From an uncultured Lachnospiraceae bacterium (GTDB lineage Bacteria; Bacillota; Clostridia; Lachnospirales; Lachnospiraceae), in the NCBI GenBank assembly GCA_947384285.1, contig CANDGI010000004.1, positions 1-64,000 on the forward strand: a stretch of 64,000 nucleotides of DNA, given 5' to 3'. A program made the position numbers and the translations under genes. How positions within the stretch are numbered: position 1 is the stretch's first letter; the number at the start of each line of letters is the position of its first letter. The notes below the pieces were generated by a model. That model had not been told where the DNA came from. It made no database searches and saw only the letters and a program-made list of their open reading frames with translations. Positions 55,594 through 63,903 of the stretch are shown in pieces.

Positions 55594-56703
55594 TTACACA
55601 AATATAAATTCTGGTTCGTATGGCGCATACGGCTGATGTCCTAAAAATATCCGATAATCTGAATGAATCCCTAACACAAACTCTGGAATCTCCCACATAT
55701 CAGCAATTTTATGGTAAGCGCTGATAAGCATCTGCGGATGGTTCCTCCTAATCACTTCCATCCCGCCTCTCAATGCATCCATTTCGGCTCCCTCTATATC
55801 CATTTTAATATAGTCCACTTTCTTTCCGCTCAACATATTATCCAAAGAGTCCACCTGTATCTCACTGATTACCGGGTTCTCACTGTTAAAACGGTTTGTT
55901 CCCACTGCTCCTTTCGTAGTTTTTTCCTCTGTAGAATAAACCTTATCTACGTATTTCGCTTTTCCAACCCCCACATGAACTGCATGGACATTTTCTATTT
56001 TTTCTTTTTCTATCCATGCGGCCATTTCATTATAGTTTTCTGTCACCGGTTCAAAACAATATACCTCACAATTATTATTTGTAATTTTACGAAACAGCCT
56101 TGCCGTATCACCGTTGTATGCACCACAATCTAAAATAACCTCCCCGCCTTGCAAACCAATCTGCGCTATCTCTGATTTATATCTATAGCTATCCACACTC
56201 CTTGGATTTGCTTTATAAAAAAAGGGATTCCTTGTTATACATGCTTTTAAAAAATTCATATAGTAATCCTTCGATTCCTGATCTGCCAACCGGGAACATA
56301 TTTCCTGTACCCGCTCAAGATTCTCCCGGATCTTTCCTGGCTTATATCTCCATTTCTCTACAATCTTATTAGAATTACAGAAAATCTGCCTCTCATCCAT
56401 CCCTCTGTTTTTTACCAAATCTGAGGCGATTTCATATTGATAACCATTGGTTGAAATCACAATAGCAGTTTCTTTTGTAATATAATTTTTTAAATCTGTT
56501 TCAGGAGATTTAACCTGAAACCCACAAATTATTTTCCCCCATTTCTCACGATTGTTGTCAAATACTGCATCTATTTTTTCCCTTCCAATCAAAGCGATTG
56601 TATCCTCATATGCAAAGCCAGCTCCCCATAAAACAATTGAATCAAACTTGTATACATCTTCCAGTGTCCGTATCTTGACATTTTCCAAATCTTGGCTGCT
56701 CAT
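55594..56703 (-). CDS. FkbM-family methyltransferase with N-terminal Rossmann-like domain (second copy)
   Basis: 369 residues. The shared domain occupies residues ~20-100 (SIVLWGAGFAYEDTIALIG, AVFDNNREKWGKIICG). The methyltransferase has VILDCGAYNGDTARLF and VDYIKMDIEGAEMDALRGGM. The C-terminal ends of the two FkbM proteins are also alike (IRIFLGHQPY/YKLYLGLHT-type segments). Duplication of an ancestral gene, with the SGNH gene now between the copies, is likely. The acceptor is unknown. Confidence 0.9.
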   Translation of the reverse strand: MSSQDLENVKIRTLEDVYKFDSIVLWGAGFAYEDTIALIGREKIDAVFDNNREKWGKIICGFQVKSPETDLKNYITKETAIVISTNGYQYEIASDLVKNRGMDERQIFCNSNKIVEKWRYKPGKIRENLERVQEICSRLADQESKDYYMNFLKACITRNPFFYKANPRSVDSYRYKSEIAQIGLQGGEVILDCGAYNGDTARLFRKITNNNCEVYCFEPVTENYNEMAAWIEKEKIENVHAVHVGVGKAKYVDKVYSTEEKTTKGAVGTNRFNSENPVISEIQVDSLDNMLSGKKVDYIKMDIEGAEMDALRGGMEVIRRNHPQMLISAYHKIADMWEIPEFVLGIHSDYRIFLGHQPYAPYEPEFIFV

Positions 56704-56753
56704 CTCTTTATCCTTTCCTTAACCGATATTTCATTTTGTGGTTCTTCCCTGTA

Positions 56754-57884
56754 TTATATGATCCATTCACCAATCTCTTTTTTAGACACACACCATGGTA
56801 TCCCCGGCAAACGGTTCTGGGCATCACAAAATTCACACAAAGGCACCGCCCGGGAAATCTTTTGTGTCAATTCTTCCATATTCTTTACCTGATGGATATC
56901 CACACCATTTTCTCTCGGACCTGGGAGGCCTTTTTTAAAATAGTTGTTAAACAAATCAATGTACGCACTATTCGCACAAGGATATAAAACCCCTTCCCTC
57001 AAAACATACTGCATGCAGAGACAGCAATCAAAATTATGCTGTTTATCCATGCCGCCTTCCAGCCTCATGGGAAGACCCCACATCTCTTTTGGTTTATCCT
57101 CCGAATTGCCTGTATTGCCAAATGTAACCCTTATTCCTTTTTCTCTTAAGCTATCTACAATATTATGATAATCAATGTTGATCGGATATCTGGATATCCA
57201 CAATTCTACATCATTATCTACACAGGACTGGAAAAACTCTTCCTGCATATCTTTGATCTTGGTTGCATTTGTAATCATAATAATTTTTGTTCTAGGAAAA
57301 TATCTTTTTGCAATATACGGAAAACTGTAAGCCCTTGGATGCAATGTAGGTTCTCCGCCTGACAGTTGTATTTCATCTATATCTCCACTTGTCAGTTCCG
57401 CTAATCTCCTGCAATCTTTCACAAAGTCCTCTTCCTTCAGATAAAACCCATCTTTCGGAGCTAATGGAGAAAAGTGGGAACACCGGACACAGCTCATATT
57501 GCAATGATCCACCAGATGAAACATAATGCAGGCAAATCTTTTTACTTTACTATTCAATTTTTTCGCCTCAATGAATTCTTGAAAAGTAAAAACCTCCGCA
57601 TGCTTTAATTCAGACAACTCTTTTTTTATCTCTGACACTGTCTCTTCTGTGCGAACCGTTATAATAATCTGGTATCTTTTTTTCTTATTTTCATATTTCT
57701 GTAATTCTTCCGGCAAAGCAATCCGAATGCCATAAAATAACTTTCCCCGCTTTTTTTCGTCCTTATCTATAATAGCGGCAACATGAAATCCAGCAGAAGT
57801 AATTGGCTGAAAGGCCATCCTAAGATTTTGTGTTCCTGCACCATACAAAATAACAGCCTCAGTCTCAGATTTAATATATTCCAT
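56754..57884 (-). CDS. Radical SAM/SPASM-like protein with N-terminal Rossmann-like domain (second copy)
   Basis: 376 residues. The shared domain is at residues ~9-95 (AVILYGAGTQNLRMAFQ, AAIIDKDEKKRGKLFYG). The radical SAM cluster is VDHCNMSCVRCSHFSPLA, with QLSGGEPTLHPRAY next. Cys residues near the C-terminus (CCLCMQY, YPCANS, PLCEFCDAQN) again suggest an auxiliary cluster. It shares its layout with the protein at 48266-49600. Ribosome site is weak (AAAAGGAATG). Confidence 0.88.
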   Translation of the reverse strand: MEYIKSETEAVILYGAGTQNLRMAFQPITSAGFHVAAIIDKDEKKRGKLFYGIRIALPEELQKYENKKKRYQIIITVRTEETVSEIKKELSELKHAEVFTFQEFIEAKKLNSKVKRFACIMFHLVDHCNMSCVRCSHFSPLAPKDGFYLKEEDFVKDCRRLAELTSGDIDEIQLSGGEPTLHPRAYSFPYIAKRYFPRTKIIMITNATKIKDMQEEFFQSCVDNDVELWISRYPINIDYHNIVDSLREKGIRVTFGNTGNSEDKPKEMWGLPMRLEGGMDKQHNFDCCLCMQYVLREGVLYPCANSAYIDLFNNYFKKGLPGPRENGVDIHQVKNMEELTQKISRAVPLCEFCDAQNRLPGIPWCVSKKEIGEWII

Positions 57885-57950
57885 GAATTTTACATTCCTT
57901 TTCTTTTAATAATCCTTCTTATTATCTATCACTTTATATCTCCCGCAGCC

Positions 57951-59024
57951 TTATCCCGTTATCCATCTTCCAAATTGCCGGATCAGCTTCGCCTGGATAA
58001 TTGGTATAGGAATTTCATGGTTTCCAAAATATTCTGGCTCTCTGTACACCCATTCATATAATCGAATAATGGCATCCTTGTAAGCAGCAATCTCATGCTC
58101 CGTTAACACGCCTAACAATGCATCTAAAGGTTCATAGCAATGGAACGGCGATGCTGCACAGGATAAATATCCTTCTGCTTCCCCTTTGTGAACTTCTTGG
58201 ATGCGGTTCAGCTTCGATTTTATACTTTCCAAATCCATTTTATCCCTGTCTGCATTTACCTCTCCCCGTACTATTTTTGATATAATTCTTCCAGCGAGAT
58301 GGTAATATTCTTCTTCATAATGCACTTCCAAAATATCGTCTGCAAAATTGCAATCCGCTACAAAATACTTTGCCACATCCACGCTCTGAATCCCAAATTT
58401 CTCTATCACATGTTCTTCCAAATTACGGATACGTGCATTATCTCTATAGCTTCCAAGCCAATTTGGATTCTGCCTCCTGATTTCTTTAAGGGTGTTATCT
58501 CTATCTATGTAATATTTATTAAAATATACCCGATTCAAAATAATATGGTCCTTTCCATATTTTTCCACCATAATCTGAAAATACTCATCCACTTTGCTAT
58601 ACCATAGAAATGCAGGCAAATCAATCCAGCGGAACACGCCTTCTATTTGATCTGAAATCTTTTTCCAGTAATCTGTTTCATTAAAAAATGAGGTATGCGT
58701 GTAACTCCCATTACGATATGCCCACTGCACTCGGCCAAAATCATAAAAATCAACCAGAAGATATTCCGCATCGGATTGCAATAATTCTGAAACAACTGAT
58801 TTGTTCAAATCCGTTATAATATTTCTTCTTAAATGCTCATCAATAGCAATCAATTCCTCTTCGGTAGGTTCTATATCAATTTTCTTTCCCATGGAACCAG
58901 CGATATTGATATGCGAAAAAAAATGATGATTGTCCAAGCAATCCAATTTAATCTGGCAGCCAGCTTCTGTTTCCTTCTTTAATATGCTGAAACTAACGCA
59001 GCTCCCATGCACATCCGCTTTCAT
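57951..59024 (-). CDS. DUF6270-like protein (SGNH-like GSCVS motif)
   Basis: 357 residues. The start MKADVHGSCVSFSIL carries the GSC-S type N-terminal motif of the DUF6270 group, followed by LLVDFYDFGRVQWAY and a late HYEEEYYHLAG segment that may supply the acidic and His residues. These proteins recur in capsular polysaccharide loci and might act as sugar acyl-transferases or esterases. The function remains unknown. AGGAGGATAAGG precedes the ATG. Confidence 0.78.
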   Translation of the reverse strand: MKADVHGSCVSFSILKKETEAGCQIKLDCLDNHHFFSHINIAGSMGKKIDIEPTEEELIAIDEHLRRNIITDLNKSVVSELLQSDAEYLLVDFYDFGRVQWAYRNGSYTHTSFFNETDYWKKISDQIEGVFRWIDLPAFLWYSKVDEYFQIMVEKYGKDHIILNRVYFNKYYIDRDNTLKEIRRQNPNWLGSYRDNARIRNLEEHVIEKFGIQSVDVAKYFVADCNFADDILEVHYEEEYYHLAGRIISKIVRGEVNADRDKMDLESIKSKLNRIQEVHKGEAEGYLSCAASPFHCYEPLDALLGVLTEHEIAAYKDAIIRLYEWVYREPEYFGNHEIPIPIIQAKLIRQFGRWITG

Positions 59025-59038
59025 GCCTTATCCTCCTT

Positions 59039-60811
59039 TTATTCCGTTTCATAAGGCCACATATCTTCCAACGCCCCAGATACCATTTTCCCATTCTCGC
59101 CTACCGCTGCCTTCACCCTTGGGGATACTGTTTCTTCTGGCAGCACCATCAGTTCACATAACATAGGGCTGTCATCCTTCATAATCTCCGGCAGTGCCCT
59201 GTCCAATTCTGCATTGTCTCTAATCCGGTATGTCTTGAATCCATAAGCCTCTGCTACTTTGCTGATGTCCGGCATAGTCAATCCGCTGCCCGCATCGCTG
59301 CCCACATAATGGCCGCCAAAATTATTCCGCTGCATGGAACGGATGCTGGCATATCCTTGGTTGCTCCATATAAATATTTTTACTGGAAGTTTCAGCCTGT
59401 GCAGCGTTTCCAGCTCCTGTATATTCAGTTGAAATGCCCCGTCGCCATTGATCAGGACAGTTCTTCTTTTCCCATTTGCAATGCAGGAACCTATGGCATA
59501 AGGAAGCCCGAATCCCATAGAACCCAGCCCCGCAGCATTCTTCATCTTCTGCCCTTTTTTCAGCCGGAACGCCTGATAGGTGATCTCCCCTGCCCCTCCG
59601 GAGCTTTCCGGGACAATGATGTCCTCCTCTTTCAAAAACTTGCACAGTTCCCCGATAAAATAATAGGCACTGACATAGCCTTTCACATTTTTATGCTCCT
59701 TCGTGACTACCGGATACCTGTTCCTGGTTTCCCTGCAAAAACTAAGCCAGCTCTCCCTCGCCTTCTGCGTTTTTTCACTCCATAGGACGTCTTTTCTTTG
59801 ACGGACAGCTTCTAGGAGCTCTTTCAAAAAAAGCCCCGCATCACACGCCGCCGATGCTTCCTTTTCCATATCCATCCTGGCTATCTCATTTGGGTCAATG
59901 TCCACAATTACTTTCTTGGCGTTTCTGCCGAAATTCCTGTCATTGAAAGCAGTTATGCTCGTGTCCAGACGGCTTCCCACTGATAGGATAAAATCCGCTG
60001 ACTGCAAAACCAGGTTTGCGCCCCTATCCCCCATAATGCCTGGATGACCCGCATAGAAAGCACTTTCTTCGCCTATTAAGTCTATGGCTTTCCAAGTTGT
60101 CTGCACTGGAAGATGCAATGTGTCCAACAAGCCGTCTAATAATTCTTCCGCCCCTGCCAGTTTCACACCATTCCCCGCCAGGACAAGGGGTTTTTGGGAC
60201 ATCTCCAATAATTTCACCGCTGCATCAATTGCCTCTGTAATATCCGGTTCCCCCTTTGCCGTGGAAACATATCCTCTCAGGCCGCTCTCCTCTATCATTA
60301 CTGCCTGCACATCCAACGGAATATCCAGCCAGACCGGCCCCGGCCTTCCTGTTGTGGCTTCCTCATATGCCCGTTCCAGGTAATAGCGTATTTCTTCTGG
60401 TTTCAATATCTGTACTGCATATTTTGTAATTGGTTTTACCATGGGGACAATCTGGACTTCCTGGGATCCCGTCTGCCTGACTCCTTTGTCCCCTACCAGG
60501 TCAGAACGCTTAGACTGTCCGGAAATGACCAGCATTGGCGTGGAATCAATCCACCCTGCCGCCACTCCAGTAATGGCATTGGTCGCCCCGGGACCGGAAG
60601 TCACCAGCACAAGGCCTGGTCTATTTGTATGCTGCCCATATGCCTCCGCTGCAATAGCCGCCGCCTGTTCATGGAGAAAACAGGTATATTCCATATTTGA
60701 CTTTCCAATAGAATCATCCAAGTGCATGGCACCGCCGCCTGGAAGCATGAATGCATGGCTGACCCCTTTGCTTTCCAAAAACTGAAACACATAATCTGAT
60801 AATTTTACCAT
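59039..60811 (-). CDS. Thiamine-diphosphate enzyme, acetolactate-synthase-like (candidate YerE-type)
   Basis: 590 residues. The N-terminal pyrimidine-binding domain has the activating Glu48 in CFLHEQAAAIAAEAYGQ; the ThDP/Mg motif is INGDGAFQLNIQELETL...NQGY in the C-terminal domain. The central domain is of the acetohydroxyacid synthase type. It is not next to ilv genes. In Yersinia a related enzyme, YerE, adds a two-carbon unit from pyruvate to CDP-3,6-dideoxy-4-keto-hexose. The presence of rfbG and rfbH makes this role attractive, but other pyruvate-using enzymes of sugar loci cannot be excluded. No regulatory subunit gene is adjacent. Confidence 0.87.
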   Translation of the reverse strand: MVKLSDYVFQFLESKGVSHAFMLPGGGAMHLDDSIGKSNMEYTCFLHEQAAAIAAEAYGQHTNRPGLVLVTSGPGATNAITGVAAGWIDSTPMLVISGQSKRSDLVGDKGVRQTGSQEVQIVPMVKPITKYAVQILKPEEIRYYLERAYEEATTGRPGPVWLDIPLDVQAVMIEESGLRGYVSTAKGEPDITEAIDAAVKLLEMSQKPLVLAGNGVKLAGAEELLDGLLDTLHLPVQTTWKAIDLIGEESAFYAGHPGIMGDRGANLVLQSADFILSVGSRLDTSITAFNDRNFGRNAKKVIVDIDPNEIARMDMEKEASAACDAGLFLKELLEAVRQRKDVLWSEKTQKARESWLSFCRETRNRYPVVTKEHKNVKGYVSAYYFIGELCKFLKEEDIIVPESSGGAGEITYQAFRLKKGQKMKNAAGLGSMGFGLPYAIGSCIANGKRRTVLINGDGAFQLNIQELETLHRLKLPVKIFIWSNQGYASIRSMQRNNFGGHYVGSDAGSGLTMPDISKVAEAYGFKTYRIRDNAELDRALPEIMKDDSPMLCELMVLPEETVSPRVKAAVGENGKMVSGALEDMWPYETE

Positions 60812-60814
60812 AAT

Positions 60815-61891
60815 TCACCTCTCCTGCCCTGTGTATCCCCCAAACATCCGGTATTCCACATATTCAGCCAGGACATGGCCAATAAATATATGTGCTTCCT
60901 GGATTCTTGGCGTAATCAATGATGGCACTTTTATCGTATAATCCGCACTCCCCTCTAATTCTGGACTTTCAAACCCGCCCATAAGGAGCACAGCCATCAT
61001 CCCATGTTTCCTGGCGAACCGGAGCGCTTCCAAGACATTCTGGGATCTCCCACTCGTCGAAAGCCCTACCACCATATCCCCTTTCCGGGCTTTCGCCTCA
61101 AGCTGCCTTGCAAACACCTTTTCAAAACTATAGTCATTGCTGATAGCCGTCAATGTGGACGTGTTTACCGACAATGCCTCCGCGTTCAGCCCTGGCCGTT
61201 CCTTGTAGAAACGGCTGATAAATTCCGTGGCGATATGCTGGGCGTCTGCCGCACTTCCACCATTCCCGCACAGGTACAGCCCACCATGGCCGTCTAATAT
61301 CTTTATCATCTCTTCTCCCACCGCCATGACTGTATCCATGAGTCCCTGGTCAGACGCCAGCTTCTTAAAAATGTCTGTATGCTCTTCCAGTCTCTGAAAG
61401 AAATAATTATGGGGGCTTTCTCCATTATTATGCTTTTCCAAGATAGAAACCAGCTCCCAGATGCACCCCTTCCCGCCATCTTTCTGAAGAATCATATCTG
61501 CGGCATCCCTTGCTATGTCAATGGCATCCGCCGGGCAAACCCCAAGCCCTGCATAAGCCAATGGCTCTATATCATATTTTCCGTCGCCCACATAACAAAT
61601 ATGTTCCCGGCTGATTCCTGTGCCCTGTTCAATCTGCTGCATAGTTTCCCTTTTGGTATGGTTTCCCCTGTAAAAATATTCCCATGGAAAACGTTTTTCA
61701 AAATAATCAACAATTTCCGTGTCTTCTCCTGTAATCGCAGCCAGCTTATAACCTCTGCGATGAAGCTCAAAGATTGCATCTATATCCTTTAAGCTGATTT
61801 GTTTCTGCTCATTTCCCTTAGAATCAATAATAACGGTGCCATCTGTGATGACACCGTCAATGTCAAACACTATCAATTCAATCATTTTCAT
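60815..61891 (-). CDS. Fused HAD phosphatase (KdsC-like) and SIS isomerase (GmhA-like)
   Basis: 358 residues with two domains. Residues 1-155 are a KdsC-type HAD phosphatase without a cap (FDIDGVITDGT, AAITGEDTE, YVGDGKYDIEPL). Residues ~165-358 are a SIS isomerase; CGNGGSAADAQH at 208-219 and GLSTSGRSQNVLEAL match GmhA, sedoheptulose-7-phosphate isomerase. These activities are usually separate. The fusion may couple heptose or ulosonate phosphate formation with dephosphorylation. It follows the NeuB-like gene by about 14 bases. Confidence 0.9.
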   Translation of the reverse strand: MKMIELIVFDIDGVITDGTVIIDSKGNEQKQISLKDIDAIFELHRRGYKLAAITGEDTEIVDYFEKRFPWEYFYRGNHTKRETMQQIEQGTGISREHICYVGDGKYDIEPLAYAGLGVCPADAIDIARDAADMILQKDGGKGCIWELVSILEKHNNGESPHNYFFQRLEEHTDIFKKLASDQGLMDTVMAVGEEMIKILDGHGGLYLCGNGGSAADAQHIATEFISRFYKERPGLNAEALSVNTSTLTAISNDYSFEKVFARQLEAKARKGDMVVGLSTSGRSQNVLEALRFARKHGMMAVLLMGGFESPELEGSADYTIKVPSLITPRIQEAHIFIGHVLAEYVEYRMFGGYTGQER

Positions 61892-61904
61892 TATCTTTCA
61901 TCGA

Positions 61905-62741
61905 CTATCCTCTGAGTTTTCTCCTCACAGCTTCTTCTGCTTCCGAGAGAACCTTCTGCCCTGTTCCCATGATTTTTTCAACTTCCCTAATATCCCTCAC
62001 CAATCTACAGAGTTCATATGGCTCCATTGATGCTTTCTGATCTGATCCATACATAGATCTGTCCAGCGTAATATGACGTTCAATTGATGACGCCCCGGCA
62101 GCTACTGCGCATGTGCTGACCAACGTTCCTATTTCATGGCCGCTGTACCCAGCCTTGCATTGATAAGTGCTTTTTAATCTCCCTATCATTTTCAGGTTTG
62201 CCTCCTCAGCAGGCATGGGATAAACACTATTACAATGCAGCAATTCATATGGGCAGCCATGTTTCTGGAAAATTTTTACTGCATAGCTGATTTCATCCAT
62301 AGAACTCATGCCCGTGGCAATGAATGTATATTTCCCTTCCTTTGCAACCTCTTCCAACAATTCGCCACTTGCCAGCATTGCAGATGCTATTTTATTATAG
62401 TTACAGTCATATTGCTGCAGAAATTTCTGGGAATCAAGATCCCACGCAGATGCATACCACTCAATTCCTTTTTCCTGACAATAACTATTTATGGCATCAT
62501 ATTCCCTTTTTCCAAGTTCCAGCCCTTCTTTTTGCGCCCGCTGAGTAGTTCCCCAAGGACTTTTCCTTGGGCTGTCCAGATACTCCTGTGTGTATACCTT
62601 ATCAATCGTCCGTTTCTGGAATTTCACTGCATCGCAGCCTGCAACCACTGCCGCATCAATCAGCTTTTTTACCAGCTCCAGATCGCCATTATGGTTAATT
62701 CCAATTTCCGCTGTTATAAAAGTCCTCATTTTTGTTTTCAA
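61905..62741 (-). CDS. N-acetylneuraminate synthase family protein (NeuB-like), no SAF domain
   Basis: 278 residues from a TTG start (GAGG seven bases upstream; an ATG at 62729 is an alternative). The TIM barrel has FITAEIGINHNGD, AVKFQKR and the late AGYSGHEIGTLVSTCAVAAGA region with HITLDRSMYGSD, all typical of sialic acid synthases. The C-terminal antifreeze-like SAF domain (~60 residues), which reaches into the partner's active site in NeuB, is absent. It may condense phosphoenolpyruvate with an aldose to make a nonulosonate or related acid. No cytidylyltransferase is seen in the window. Confidence 0.88.
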   Translation of the reverse strand: MKTKMRTFITAEIGINHNGDLELVKKLIDAAVVAGCDAVKFQKRTIDKVYTQEYLDSPRKSPWGTTQRAQKEGLELGKREYDAINSYCQEKGIEWYASAWDLDSQKFLQQYDCNYNKIASAMLASGELLEEVAKEGKYTFIATGMSSMDEISYAVKIFQKHGCPYELLHCNSVYPMPAEEANLKMIGRLKSTYQCKAGYSGHEIGTLVSTCAVAAGASSIERHITLDRSMYGSDQKASMEPYELCRLVRDIREVEKIMGTGQKVLSEAEEAVRRKLRG

Positions 62742-62796
62742 ATCCTTTCCTCGTTATTTTCTTGCAAACGGCAGTTTCTAATTTGTGGTGATATCT

Positions 62797-63894
62797 TCAA
62801 GCATTTACTCTCTCCTCCAAACCTGCATAGGAACTCTCCATAAAAAAATCCCGAATCTGCTTGTCCATACATACCGCCATATCCTGCCCTTCCAGCCAAG
62901 CCTTTGTCCATTCAACCGTATGCAGCACTGCTTCCTCTATATGCCAATGCTGCTTCCAGCCAAATATACGTTTTAATCTCGAACAATCCAACTTTAAAAA
63001 CTTTGCCTCATGCGGCCCCTTTTCCATGGAGCTTCCCCAGGAAATTCCATCATCCCAATATTTGCAAAACAAACCGGCTAATTCCCCTGTTGTAATGCAG
63101 TCACAATCATCCGGTCCCACATTATAAGAACCCGCATATTTTTTATCTTTATACTGCTCTTTTGCAATCATCAAATAAACCGCCAAAGGTTCCAACACAT
63201 GCTGGTAAGGCCTAATGGAGAAAGGATTGCGCACAATAATCTGTTTTCCTTCCATGGCTGCACGCACACAATCTGGAATAATCCTGTCTTTTGCAAAATC
63301 ACCGCCGCCAATAACATTTCCTGCCCTAACTGTAGAAACCGCCACATCCATATCCCTAAAAAAGGAATTTGTGTAACCATGTGTAACTAGCTCAGAACAG
63401 GATTTACTGTTAGAATAGGGATCATAACCATCTAATATATCATTTTCCCGATACCCCCATTCCCACTCATTGTTACGATAAACCTTATCCGTAGTTACAT
63501 TCAAAAATGATTTGACGCTAGATGCCAGCCGGACACACTCGCAGACATTCACTGTCCCCATTACATTGGCTGCATAGGTATAGACAGGTTTCTGATAAGA
63601 TTTCCTCACAATGGGTTGTGCCGCCAAGTGCAGTACAATTTCCGGCTCTGCTTTTTGGAACACCTTTTCCAAATGCTCCAAGTCTCTGATATCGCCAATC
63701 ACAGATTTCATTCTGCCATCCAGCCCTGCCATTGCAAACAGGCTTTCCCCCTCGGATGGTTCTAAAGAATATCCGGTGACAATGGCTCCTGCATCCACCA
63801 ATATCCTGCACAGCCATGTTCCCTTAAACCCTGTATGCCCGGTCACCAACACTTTTTTATTTTTGAAAAAAGACCCTTTTTCTGCCTGATCCAT
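62797..63894 (-). CDS. rfbG: CDP-glucose 4,6-dehydratase
   Basis: 365 residues. The Rossmann motif is TGHTGFKGTWL, the N-terminal NAD site; the catalytic YxxxK is in GYDPYSNSKSCSELVTHGY. VTTDKVYRNNEWEWGYRE is characteristic of RfbG/AscB. It converts CDP-glucose to CDP-4-keto-6-deoxyglucose, the substrate of the E1 enzyme encoded at the other end of the operon. AGGAGG lies just before the ATG and overlaps the stop of the gene upstream. Glucose-1-phosphate cytidylyltransferase (rfbF) is expected but not in view. Confidence 0.94.
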   Translation of the reverse strand: MDQAEKGSFFKNKKVLVTGHTGFKGTWLCRILVDAGAIVTGYSLEPSEGESLFAMAGLDGRMKSVIGDIRDLEHLEKVFQKAEPEIVLHLAAQPIVRKSYQKPVYTYAANVMGTVNVCECVRLASSVKSFLNVTTDKVYRNNEWEWGYRENDILDGYDPYSNSKSCSELVTHGYTNSFFRDMDVAVSTVRAGNVIGGGDFAKDRIIPDCVRAAMEGKQIIVRNPFSIRPYQHVLEPLAVYLMIAKEQYKDKKYAGSYNVGPDDCDCITTGELAGLFCKYWDDGISWGSSMEKGPHEAKFLKLDCSRLKRIFGWKQHWHIEEAVLHTVEWTKAWLEGQDMAVCMDKQIRDFFMESSYAGLEERVNA

Positions 63895-63903
63895 ATCATC
63901 CTC

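Noticed and set aside
59039-60811. Assignment of the ThDP gene as a biosynthetic ilvB
   Set aside because: No regulatory subunit or other branched-chain amino acid gene is near; the context is sugar-nucleotide synthesis.
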